This document shows positions 10,965-21,812 of a DNA stretch of 64,000 nt, piece after piece (the stretch's first letter is position 1; each line of letters starts with the position of its first letter). Made by a program: the position numbers and the translations under genes. The DNA lies in NCBI GenBank assembly GCA_037962975.1, contig CM075670.1, forward strand, positions 85,749,501 through 85,813,500, read 5' to 3'. The stretch is from Clitoria ternatea. Lineage: Eukaryota > Streptophyta > Magnoliopsida > Fabales > Fabaceae. The notes beneath the pieces are model-generated. The model was not told where the DNA came from, did no database searches, and was given only the letters and a program-made list of their open reading frames with translations.

Positions 10965-10976
10965 TGGTATCAGAGC
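10965..10976 (+). other. LARD primer-binding site
   Basis: TGGTATCAGAGC, the 12 bases complementary to the 3' end of plant initiator tRNA-Met, six bases after the LTR end. Confidence 0.85.
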
Positions 10977-11110
10977 ATATTTTGCTCTGAATTGGAGTTA
11001 TCGGTTAATACCAGAGCATGGTTGCTCTGTGAGGATTTGATATTATGGATGATTGGAGCATGATTGCTCAATGGTGAGATACTTATGGTCATCTTTGGAG
11101 CGGGATGCTC
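10972..11110 (+). other. Four short GAGC...GCTC stem-loops after the LARD PBS
   Basis: AGAGCATATTTTGCTCT (10972-10988, overlapping the PBS), CAGAGCATGGTTGCTCTG (11012-11029), GGAGCATGATTGCTC (about 11055-11069) and GGAGCGGGATGCTC (11097-11110) are each short inverted repeats with different loops. Related weaker copies occur past the nested copia (about 19547 and 19658). They could be a packaging or dimerisation signal in an RNA that encodes no protein; this role is inference. Confidence 0.5.
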
Positions 11111-11181
11111 ATTATTGGAATATGGTTGTTTGTATAGATTTAAGAAAGATAATTATTTAAAGAATGATGAGATGTTAAGAT

Positions 11182-12457
11182 TGTTGGAAATATGCACTAA
11201 AAGCCTATATAGGTTCGCATCATTTTGAATAAGTCATTTTTGTTAAATAGTTTAACAACTTTTACATATCCTTGGAGTAATAGGTCATATGAGAGTTATT
11301 CCTAAAATGTCCCTAGTCAAGTATTTACGTGGGGACATGTAAATACATTAGGACTAATGTGTGAATGTACTGATGATCTGATCTCACAGATCATGGATAT
11401 AAATGATATCAAGTCTTCACAGGGTACACATTAAGAGTAATGATGTACTGGACAGACCCACCATGAGAACGTTGCATGGATCGTTACATGAATGTCATAA
11501 ACGATTCTCAATGTGATAATGGTATATGTAGTCCTTTGACCTGAAGTCACTACGATTCCTACATAAGGAGTTTATTGTTTTAATACAATCAAACGTCTTC
11601 TGTAATAAGAGGACTATAAAGGTTGTGGTTAGGCAATGTACAAATTATGCAGAGGGATGTGGGTGATGTAGATGGGATTTGTCTCTCCTATGTGACAGGA
11701 GTGATATCTATAGGCCACTTGATGGAGTGAGACTAAGGAAATGCATGGCCATGCTAGAAAGAATAAATATTGGATATTTATTCGGATAAAGTCTACTCTG
11801 GTATCAAGTAAAATAAATTGGACCGTACAAGGATGACACGACCATGCCTTGGGCCCAATTAGGATATCGTGACAAAAGGAACAAACATATAAAATAATTA
11901 TCACTTATAGGTTATGTTGTTAATAAATAATATTCGGACATAATGATGCATTGCTAGATGCCGCTCTTATTTTATATTAATAATAAAATAATTTATTATT
12001 AATATAACCGAGTATTTTACCTATAGGGTCACACACATAGAGTAAGCCCATCAGAAAATAGCTTTTTATTTTAGTTAGACTAAAATAAGACTATTGGGCC
12101 TAACTCATTTAGAATGAGTAAGGAGCCTACTCTTTAGAGAGCAAATTAGGTCAAACCTAAGCCTATAAATAGAGCATAAGATGCTCATAGGCGGCTACCC
12201 TAAAGAGACACAAAAATACGCAAAAGTTGCAAAAGCTACATGCTGTCAAACTAGCATTTGGAAGGTGTAGCATTTCTGGTGGGAGTACTCGTGTGGACTC
12301 CTAAAGGACGAGGCTACGATTGCTTCAATATTCTTTAAGAGGTAATCCTAAAACACAATTTTTGTGTGTGTTTGTCTTATGCTTTGAAACACGGCGCTTT
12401 GTAAATCATATGGGAATCCTTGTATTTCCGCTGCTCATACACTAGGGATTCCTAAGA
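11182..12457 (+). repeat. 5' LTR of nested copia
   Basis: Begins TGTTGGAAATATGCACTAA and ends CCTAAGA (the partner LTR ends CCTAACA, so the final CA has mutated). A TATA box CCTATAAATAGAG lies at 12162-12174. Short reading frames across it are not genes. Confidence 0.9.
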
Positions 12458-12458
12458 G

Positions 12459-12471
12459 TGGTATCAGAGCC
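12459..12471 (+). other. Primer-binding site of nested copia
   Basis: TGGTATCAGAGCC, initiator tRNA-Met type, one base beyond the LTR. Confidence 0.9.
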
Positions 12472-13016
12472 AGGTTGCAAAACCGTGTTTTGGGCAAACA
12501 TTTGTTTAAAGAACATGTAAAAATAAAAATAAAATTTCTTTTATGAAAAGAATTGTAAAGTTTGAATCCTTTTGCAAAGGTTGCATCTTTTATTAGATAT
12601 GTTGCAAAGTTTGCATTTTTAATGAGATATTATGTAAAGGTTACATTTTTATGAGATATGTTGCAAATGTTGCACCTTTTGAAAGCTAATATCAATATAT
12701 TTTGCTTTATGTATATTGATTTCTTTTCTCAACATTTTAATTAAAGAACATGTTTTTAGGATGTGCTTTATTATATGAACATGTTGTATGTTGCAATGGT
12801 GATTGTTTTATATGTGTTCTAATTATAAGGCATGTTTTATGTTTATTTAATTAAATTGAAATCAAGGGTTGTATGCAATAACGTCTATATGCTTTCTATT
12901 TTCTAATATGAATTGTTCATGTGAGATTGTGTTTAGAAAGTTTAAGAGTTAAACCCTAGCCGTAATGAAAACTAAGATTCAAAAGTTGAAACCTAGCCGT
13001 AATGGTATTTTATTTA

Positions 13017-13442
13017 TTTGTAAATGTTACAAATAAAATATTTGATTTTAATATTATATTTTAAATTCGATTTGTAAAAGTTACAAATCAAATTTTAATT
13101 ATTTGTTAAAATTAAAGTTTGTAAGAGTTACAAATTTAAATAATTTATTCTTATTAATTTTAATAGGATTTGCATTGTTTGTGATCCTTTAAAATTAATG
13201 TGATTTGTAAGAGTTACAAATTTAAATAATTTATTCTTATTAATTTTAATAGGATTTGCATCATATGTGATCTTTTTAAAATTAATGTAATTTGTAGGAG
13301 TTACAAATTGATTCATATTTATTAAATTTAATATAATTTGTAATTGTTACAAATAGAAGATAAGATCTTTATTAAATTTAATAATTTTAAAATCAAATAT
13401 TTAATCCTTAATAAATTTGATAGGATTTGTAAAAGTTACAAA
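13017..13442. repeat. Seven-copy inverted-repeat array TTTGTAA-N3-TTACAAA in the copia leader
   Basis: Seven 17-bp near-palindromes at 13017, 13071, 13118, 13204, 13291, 13337 and 13426, for example TTTGTAAGAGTTACAAA. The outer seven bases of each side are nearly invariant while the centre differs (ATG, AAG, GAG, TTG). Spacing is irregular (46-89 bp), and two are embedded in a longer direct duplication (about 13118-13290). Looser GCAAAGNTTGCA words precede it at 12570-12680. A minus-strand reading frame at 13128-13316 is a by-product of this array. Confidence 0.8.
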
Positions 13443-16400
13443 TTAAAGATAAGATCTTTATCAAATTTAATAGGATTCGAAATAAAATATCTTGAACTCT
13501 AGAGATAAGGTCTAAAATTTAAACCTTGATCGTTCCTAAAAATTAAGATGATTGTTGAGACTCTAGAGATAAGGTTTAAAAGTTAAACTTTGATTATTCC
13601 TATTTTAGGATAATTATAAGGGTCAAAAGATAAGTTTTAAAAGTTAAATCTTGGCCGTTTCAAAATTAGAGATTTCAAATTGTTTGAAATCATAACCGAA
13701 TATTTTGAGTTGTTAATGGTCAGTGGGACGTTCTGGCTAGGAAAGACTTGGTACTTAAGTGGTCACTCCGGACCCACCTCTCTTTCCTGGGAACTAACCT
13801 GATTACAGTACTAAATATTTGGGTTGGAACACCCCTTGACCCTGTCTGTTGAACGGTCAACAGAGCCGCCAAACTTCCTTGCGTAGTTTTCCTTTTATGA
13901 CCCCGCGTGTTTAATTATGTGTTTTAAAATTTATTTTATTTTAAATACAATTGATTACTCTATTAATTGATTAATTAACACGTCCAGCGGTGAATGGTTA
14001 TGGTCTTAGATTTTTTTTTATTTAATTTTAAATACAGCCTGCGTGTTGTGCCTTACTCTATTCTTAAATTTCTTCTCTCAACCCTTCACTCGTATGTAAA
14101 ATGAGTTTTCTTTATTACATTGTAATCTTGGAAAAGCCAACAAGGTGGAGACCTAGAAGAAACCTAGAGTGGTGATGGATATGACCTTGAAAGGAACAAA
14201 GGAGTGGTGACTCTAGGAGGATGGTGGTTTCAAGAAGTAGGACTTCATGAAGTCAAGACACCATAGTTCCTTTAGGTTTATTTTATTTTATTTTATTTTC
14301 TAGGAAGACCAAAACCATCTCACAATTTTTTGATTGCATGTTTTGGGGTTTTATTTTGCGTTAAAGCGTTTAATGAAAGTTGGTAATGAACAATAAGAAA
14401 ATTGAAATCCCTCAAGCCCGACAATCATACCTTCCAATAAGTAATAACGTCTAACTTGATATAAATAAAGTGCAGGTCACGTCATAGTTGGGTGCCTTTA
14501 TTTATGTTTAGTAGGACATGATTGGATAATTGGATTATCCAAGAATTATTAAGTTTTATTCAAATAGACTTTTTTTTTCAATTAGATTGGAAAAGCCTAA
14601 AGGTATGAACAGTCTAAAACGCGTTCTAATAACAACAGTCACCAATGCTAGTTTCAATAAAGTGTAGGTTCTGCCAAAGCAGGGTGCTTTTATTGATATT
14701 AGTAAAGGATGATGGATAATTGGATTATCCAACCATTTGTTATTGGACTTATCTAGGTAACTTTAATCAGATTGAAGAACCTAGAAGCGTTAATATTAAG
14801 TTTAAACGCCTTTTAATAAGTAACACTCATCGAGACTAATGTCAATAAATAGTGGGCCTGCCAAAGCAGGGTGCTATCATTTATATTAGTAAGGCGCGAT
14901 GGGATAATTGTAATATCCAAATTGTTTTTATTAGGCCTAAACTTAACTAAGTTTTTCAATTGGATTGAAAATAACTTAGAGGCGTAAAGATTGAGCTTAA
15001 ATTCATAAGATGAATAAGGGTAAAGAGTTACCCACTCAATCATCCAAGAGTTGCATGAGATGCAATTGGAAATGTGTTTCCTACCTAAATAACCAAGGGT
15101 TGGGTGATCAGCCAAAGCTGACTCAACATTAGGCCAAATATGGATCTTGACCCACTAGAAAAATCTTCCAATGGGATTTTTTTTATGATTCAGTGAGGGC
15201 ATTTGTTTTGAATCAAAATAGTGGGAGACAACATATTTATTTAATGACCAAAATTTAAATATGTTTTTAAATAGAAGTGATAGATTTGCATGTAATTTGT
15301 TTTAGAATAACCATGATATACCAAATATTGTTTTGTTGCAATCTGTCCTTTGGAAGGACACTTTATCTAAAAAAAATGCCTAGATAGGTATTGAGACTTG
15401 AGAATTATCTTCATTAAAGATAAAGCAAAAGTGTGTGATGTTTGGCTTATATGTCATCTATGGTTGGGTCTTGAATACCCTATGGAGTCTGCATAAACTC
15501 TGAGCTATAAAAGGCAATATGAATATATGGGAGATATACGATATGATCGTATACAGACTTTATTAAGGCCAAGTTAGTCTGGAAGTCTATAAGGTGATCA
15601 AGAAAGGAAATTGTTTCCAGTTTTAGCCAAAATAAGACATTGAAATAATTTGTCTAAAGAACTTGAAGGAGTTCAAAAGAAAGGGAAGTAAGACTTCCAC
15701 TACAGGTCATGTTATAGAAGTCAAGTTATTTTACTTCACTAACATTAGTATCAGATACTAGTAGTAGATCTCAAATTTTGAAAGATCAAGGAAGTAGATC
15801 ACTTGTTAAGGGTGGAGAAATCTGAATAAAATTAAGCAAAAGTTGCTACAATAAAGATAAGATCTTTACCTATTGGGCTAGTTAGTGAACTAGACATTGT
15901 GCATATTATTTCTTGTTAGACAAGAAATGTTTTTCTTATTATAAAATAACTTTATTTCTTCAAATGGAAGTTGGTGCACAATTGAGTAATGGATTCCACA
16001 TCCTAAATCTCAAAACACCCATTTATAACAACTGCCAAAGTACGTTAAAATAAGTGATTTTGAACCTTACTTACATAGTATTGTCTCCTAAGGCAAATGG
16101 ATAAGAAACACATTTTCTAAATACCATTAATGTGGTTATATGGACTCCTTTTGATTTTGGAATCAATGGAGACATGTAAATCTTATTTATTGGAGAGATA
16201 ATTGAGACCTCATTCATTGAAAAGATGAGTAATCTATTATCTAATACATAACGATGTATGTGGGCCTATTGGAACAATAACTAGATATGTTTTTCAATAC
16301 TTCAACATACTAATTGAAAAGTCAATGAGTATGGATTTATGTAACATAAGTTAGAAAGTCTTTGAAAAGTTCAAAGAATTCATAATGAAGTGAAAAACTA

Positions 16401-16600
16401 AATTGACAAGACAATTAAAGCTCTTGATTAGATCAAGATAGCAAATAATTTGAGTTATAAGTTTGATAACTATCTAATAGAGTGAGAGATTACCTCTTAA
16501 CTCATTCCTCATGGAATGCCTTAATAGCATCTCTACGGGGAAAAGTCAAACCTTGTTGGACATAGTTTGATTATTGATTATTATCAAACATCTCTAACTC
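13443..16600 (+). other. Unrecognisable interior of nested copia (gag to integrase)
   Basis: No frame longer than about 100 codons on the plus strand and no zinc knuckle that I can support. Three similar blocks near 14480, 14640 and 14830 share a phrase of the type AATAAAGTGYAGGTYMTGCCAAAGCAGGGTGC and a word like GATAATTGGATTATCCAA; these are diverged internal duplications. A 100-codon minus-strand frame at 14813-15115 overlies them and has no recognisable domain. Confidence 0.5.
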
Positions 16601-18060
16601 CTTCAATGTTTCTTTATTAACAAAATTTCCATACTTAACCATGTTCCATCTTAGACTTTCTTAAAGAAACCATATATGATATGGACTAGGAAGAAACCTA
16701 GTATGTCTTTACTAATAATTTGGAACTATGATGATTCTATAGAGCATCCAACTCTGACAAGGTCGGATCCAAATTAGATAAATGTCTTCTGTGAGATACC
16801 CAAAGAAAGCTAAGGGTTATCAATTCTACAATCCATCTGAGAATAAAAGGCTTGTTGCTTAGAATGTTGTATTCTTGAATAAGAGTACATCCCTTAAAGA
16901 ATCAGTGGGAGGATGGTAGAACTTGAAGAAATTCAAGTATCACAAAGCATTTAAAAGTCAAGGATGGACTTGGAGCAGAAATCACAAAGTGTTGTGAAAT
17001 CCTTAGCTCCGGTAGCACAAGACTTGTGTAAGATCAAATAGGATATGTCACCAAACCTGAAAGATATGGATATCTTATAAATCAGGAAGGAGGCATATTG
17101 CTAAATAACCAAGCTTCTTATGAAGAGGCCAATGCAAGTTTAGATTCTAAGACATGGCATAAGACCATGGGATTTGAAATGGGTTCCATGTATATTAACA
17201 AGGTATGAACCTTGGTTGACGCACCTAAAGGGTAAAACCTATAGGATGCAAGTGGGTTTTCAAAAGGAAAACTAAACATGGATGGTAATAAAAGTACCTT
17301 TAAAAGCAAGATTGACAAAATTCAATTAGCTTAAAAACCATTTAGATCCTGCTTATTGTACCAGTATACCACCATTATGAGATATGGTAGATAGATGTCA
17401 AGATGGAAATCATCTTGAGGATGTGTATGTGACACAACCTAAAGGCCTTTTATGCCTAAAACATCTAGGAAGGTATGTGAACTGCAAATGTTCTATTTAT
17501 GGACTAAAGCAAGCTTTTAGAAGCTAGAATCTTCATTAAAGAATGAAGATAAATCTTGTGACTATAAAAGGGTTAGTAACTGCACAATTATAGTTCTAGT
17601 ATTGCATGCAGAAGACATGCTTCTTCTTGAACTAATAATATTCTCATTCTAAAGTCAAGAGTATCCTTAAACACTTAAGAAGGACTAAGGATTTAATCTT
17701 GATAAATGGAAGATGAGCTCGTTGTAAAGGTTACATCGATGTCAATTTTTGAGTAATTTGAAAGACTTAAGATTGCAATCAAAATATATGTGTTGTCAAG
17801 ATGGTTACGATGTATTCTTGAAAGGTTCAAAGCAAGAAACAATCATTGGTTCTACTAACAAATCTAAGTATTTTGCTATGTTAAATTACAAAAGAAGTCA
17901 ATTTATATTTAATCATTCCAAATGTTTTGTATCCTATGAGTTTCCACTGTGATGACAATGGAACCATAGAACAATATAAGGAAGTGGATTAATTCAAGCA
18001 TATACTTAAATAGTTCCATCTTTGGAAGATGTGAAAATATGCAATGTGCATACTAACAAA
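16600..18060 (+). pseudogene. Copia integrase C-terminus, reverse transcriptase and RNase H remnants
   Basis: Plus-strand fragments in shifting frames: a phrase like KPYMIWTRKKPS with a following DSIEHPTLTRSDPN and KESKGYQFYNPSENK (16660-16860) is the integrase C-terminal GKxPS/YNPSENK region; KVWTLVDAPKG-type sequence (about 17200-17240) begins RT; EDVYVTQPKGF (about 17413-17447) and SIYGLKQAF (about 17492-17518) are core RT motifs; GSKQETIIGSTNKSKY (about 17827-17874) is the RNase H substrate-contact region. The YVDD box is not visible intact. Numerous stops and frameshifts make this a dead pol. Confidence 0.8.
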
Positions 18061-18130
18061 ATTGTTGGGAACCCACTAGTAAAACCGCTTACGTAGTAAA
18101 AGCATAAGGGCATTAACCTTATCGGCTCTA

Positions 18131-18146
18131 AGTACAAGTGGGAGAT
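18131..18146 (+). other. Polypurine tract of nested copia
   Basis: AAGTACAAGTGGGAGAT directly precedes the 3' LTR; the purine-rich AAGTGGGAGA core is the usual copia form and would prime plus-strand DNA synthesis. Confidence 0.75.
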
Positions 18147-19424
18147 TGTTGGAAATATACACTAAAAGCCTATATAGGTTTGCATCATTTTGAATAAGTC
18201 ATTTTTTGTTAAATAGTTTAACAACTTTTACATATCCTTGGAGTAATAGGTCATATGAGAGTTATTCCTAAAATGTCCCTAGTCAAGTATTTACGTGGGG
18301 ACATGTAAATACATTAGGACTAGTGTGTGAATGTACTGATGATCTGATCTCACAGATCATGGATATAAATGATATCAAGTCTTCACACGGGTACACATTA
18401 AGAGTAATGATGTACTGGACAGACCCACCATGAGAACGTTGCATGGATCATTACATGAATGTCATAAACGATTCTCAATGTGATAATGGTATATGTAGTC
18501 CTTTGACCTGAAGTCACTACGATTCCTACATAAGGAGTTTATTATTTTAATACAATCAAACGTCTTCTGTAATAAGAGGACTATAAAGGTTGTGGTTAGG
18601 CAATGTACAAATTATGCAGAGGGATATGGGTGATGTAGATGGGATTTGTCTCTCCTATGTGACAGGAGTGATATCTATAGGCCATTTGATAGAGTGAGAC
18701 TAAGGAAATGCATGGCCATGCTAGAAAGAATAAATATTGGATATTTATTCAGATAAAGTCTACTCTGGTATCAAGTAAAATAAATTGGACCGTACAAGGA
18801 TGACACGACCATGCCTTAGGCCCAATTAGGATATCGTGACAAAAGGAACAAACATATAAAATAATTATCACTTATAGGTTATGTTGTTAATAAATAATAT
18901 TCGGACATAATGATGCATTGCTATATGCCGCTCTTATTTTATATTAATAATAAAATAATTTATTATTAATATAATCGAGTATTTTACCTATAGGGTCACA
19001 CATATAGAGTAAGCCCATCAGAAAATAGCTTTTTATTTTAGTTGGACTAAAATAAGACTATTGGGCCTAACTCATTTAGAATGAGTAAGGAGCCTACTCT
19101 TTAGAGAGCAAATTAGGTCAAACCTAAGCCTATAAATAGAGCATAAGATGCTCATAGGCGGCTACCCTAAAGAGACACAAAAATACGCAAAAGTTGCAAA
19201 AGCTACATGCCGTCAAACTAGCATTTGGAAGGTGTAGCATTTCTGGTGGGAGTACTCGTGTGGACTCCTAAAGGACGAGGCTACGATTGCTTCGATATTC
19301 TTCAAGAGGTAATCCTAAAACGCAATTTTTGTGTGTGTTTGTCTTATGCTTTGAAACACGGCGCTTTACAAATCATATGGGAATCCTTGTATTTCCGCTG
19401 CTCATACACTAGGGATTCCTAACA
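18147..19424 (+). repeat. 3' LTR of nested copia
   Basis: Pairs with 11182-12457; starts TGTTGGAAATATACACTAA and ends GGATTCCTAACA, with a TATA box at 19131-19139. Followed at once by the AAGAT target duplication. A 65-codon frame (19225-19422) is not a gene. Confidence 0.9.
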
Positions 19425-19429
19425 AAGAT

Positions 19430-21799
19430 ATTGATTGCCCTATGTAGAAATGTGAATGATTAATTGCCTAAGGATTATGAATTGACTATAAGGGCATAAT
19501 TGCTTGTTGAGGAATTATTATGAATCATTAGAGTTGAGTTGGGGATTGATGCTCAATGAGGAATTTTTATAAGACTGTGATTCATAAGACGTGGTTGTTG
19601 TTTATTGGGAGTATACCCTTATCATTGAGGTTGTACGATGTACTTATGGAGCATAGTTACTCATTGATGATTATGAATGAATCATGAAATTGAATATGAG
19701 TGAATGAATTTTCTCAATATGTGATGGATGTATTTATTGTGTAAGTCCGACCAAGTTCCTTACCCTATTACCTTCAAATGACGAATATACTGTTATTATG
19801 CATTGGTGTTAATATATGAAATGCAAATTGAATTGATGATGGATCCATGATTGAATGTGATCATGGAAATAAAATATTAGAGTTGATGACTATGAAATAT
19901 GAGATATGAATTGATATGATGATGATTTTATGCCATATGTTGATCATGGATAGAAAATATTGAGAAATGAATTGACATAGTGGTAGGCCATGAATCATGA
20001 AAACTTTGAAGTGAGTAATGAAATTAAATTATTGATTAGGCCTCTTGTATGATTCATACTTGTGGCTCTTAGCCAAGGCATGCTTGTTAAATGGAATGAA
20101 ACTCACATGCTGAGTTGAATGAATGAATAATATTGAATAATTCCCTAGTATGGGTATGTTTGAATTTAAATGATTGGTTGTGCCATTTGTGAAGGATGGA
20201 TTTTATATCCTTTGGCACAAGAACCCTATATGCTATATGATATAAGTGATTTGTCGTATTCCCCTAGATTGGGACATGGATGTGTGACAAGATTATGAAT
20301 GTGAAACTATATTGGCGCATGATCAGGGTTATGTCTCGGTTTTTGTGTGTGAAAACCGAGTGGATGATTAATTTGATGTAAGCCACTAGGTGTGGTGACC
20401 CCATTGTTTGGCATGATCTTGTATGATCAATTGTTGTAGAAAATTGATTTAATTGGGCCCTATGGCGGTCTAGGCTCTATGTTGTTTTGTGAGCCATATC
20501 TAATGATGTTGTGTGGTATGTGAGAATTCCACAATGGGTACTAGGTAACCCTTAGACTTCCTAAGTCTATTGATTGATAGAACCTTATGAATGGCTGAGC
20601 CATAATGAAATTAATTATGAAATACGTTGTTGAAGCTAGAGCTGATATGTGATGGAATATGAATGATGAATGTAACCCCTGGTGATTGATGAAAAATAAT
20701 GTTGAATTTGGGGTATAATTGGAATTTATTATGGTATATGATTTTGTGAAGTGACCTTGGGCTAAATTGTGTGCCCTTGGGATTATGATCATTGGATTAA
20801 TTATGGATGATGATGTGATTTAGAGATGACATGTGTGATTGTGAGTCGGTGAATAGAAATTTGATCATGTCATTACCCCCTATTTTATTTGAAGGGTGCT
20901 ATATTGATGATGGAAAATACATAGTGATGTTATACTACATGAAATGTAGGCCCAATTCATGGACTTGAGTTGTGATCTGTGAGAAGAATGCCTAATGTGG
21001 AAGCTCATTATACGATCAAGTAGCCTACTTGATAAGAGTCTGATGAATCTTTTAAGGCTCGAATTGATTTATAGCCAACAAATATGTAAGCGAGACAAGA
21101 ATTTTAGGCTATTTGAGCATGGTTTTGGATGGATAAAACCCAAGGATGGGGTATCTACTTTGTAATGACTGAAAATTTATGATCGGTACACCAATTTAAA
21201 GTGAAGTTAATCGAGATTTAATGATTGATATGGCATGATGGATGCCAAATTAACTATATAATGACGATGAAATATGAATATTTTAGTTATGGACTGGTGA
21301 GGATTGTCACCAAGTCATATATGGATTGGTATTGTTTTAATATGTGTGACCGATATGAGCAATGGGAATACGAAGTATTGGTCCCGATACGGTCTTACAT
21401 GCCATAGGCATTGTGGCAACATGCACTTATGCGCCGACTTTATGTGTTTGTGGTGAACACTACGGGATTGGGACGCCTTCCTGTATGTCGGATGCAGCAA
21501 CACATAAGTCGGGCAGGTGTAGGGATTGTAACTACTTATGGTGAATGTATTGAGCCTATCTGGTCATACTGAGTATGAACATGTGAGCTCTGTTGGGCGA
21601 GTTGTAATTGATGATACATGACACACTTGATGCGGAAATTTTATGTTAAGAATGATGAAGTGGTGATGAACATGTTCTGATGGACTTTGGGAAGTCCAAT
21701 GTTATTCTATAGTGTCGTCGAACCTTAATGGTGTGTGGCCTGAGGTATGGCCTTGTGATATGTATATCGATGCTGAATTTCGAGGACAAAATTCTTTTT
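19430..21799 (+). other. Non-coding interior of the LARD
   Basis: About 2.4 kb rich in GATGA, TGAATGA and TTGATGATT words. No protein domain, tRNA or convincing ORF over 83 codons. A phrase at 21770-21790 (GAATTTCGAGGACAAAATTC) resembles the very end of a chromovirus pol, the only trace of coding ancestry. Confidence 0.6.
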
Positions 21800-21812
21800 A
21801 GGTGGGGTGGAT
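21800..21812 (+). other. Polypurine tract of the LARD
   Basis: AGGTGGGGTGGAT immediately before the TGTAACACCC start of the right LTR. Confidence 0.75.

Larger units (their letters stand above)
11182..19424 (+). mobile_element. Decayed Ty1-copia element nested in the LARD
   Basis: Two LTRs of 1276 and 1278 bp (11182-12457, 18147-19424) with very few differences, flanked by a perfect AAGAT duplication (11177-11181 and 19425-19429). Primer site and polypurine tract are in the right places. The interior (5.7 kb) contains integrase, reverse transcriptase and RNase H remnants on the plus strand, but no frame over about 67 codons, so it cannot make its own proteins. The near-identical LTRs beside a badly broken interior suggest it was moved in trans by a relative, or that the coding part was already dead when copied. 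Confidence 0.9.

Noticed and set aside
14813..15115. 100-codon minus-strand ORF inside the nested copia
   Set aside because: Opposite strand to all recognisable element genes, overlies a diverged internal duplication, and has no domain.
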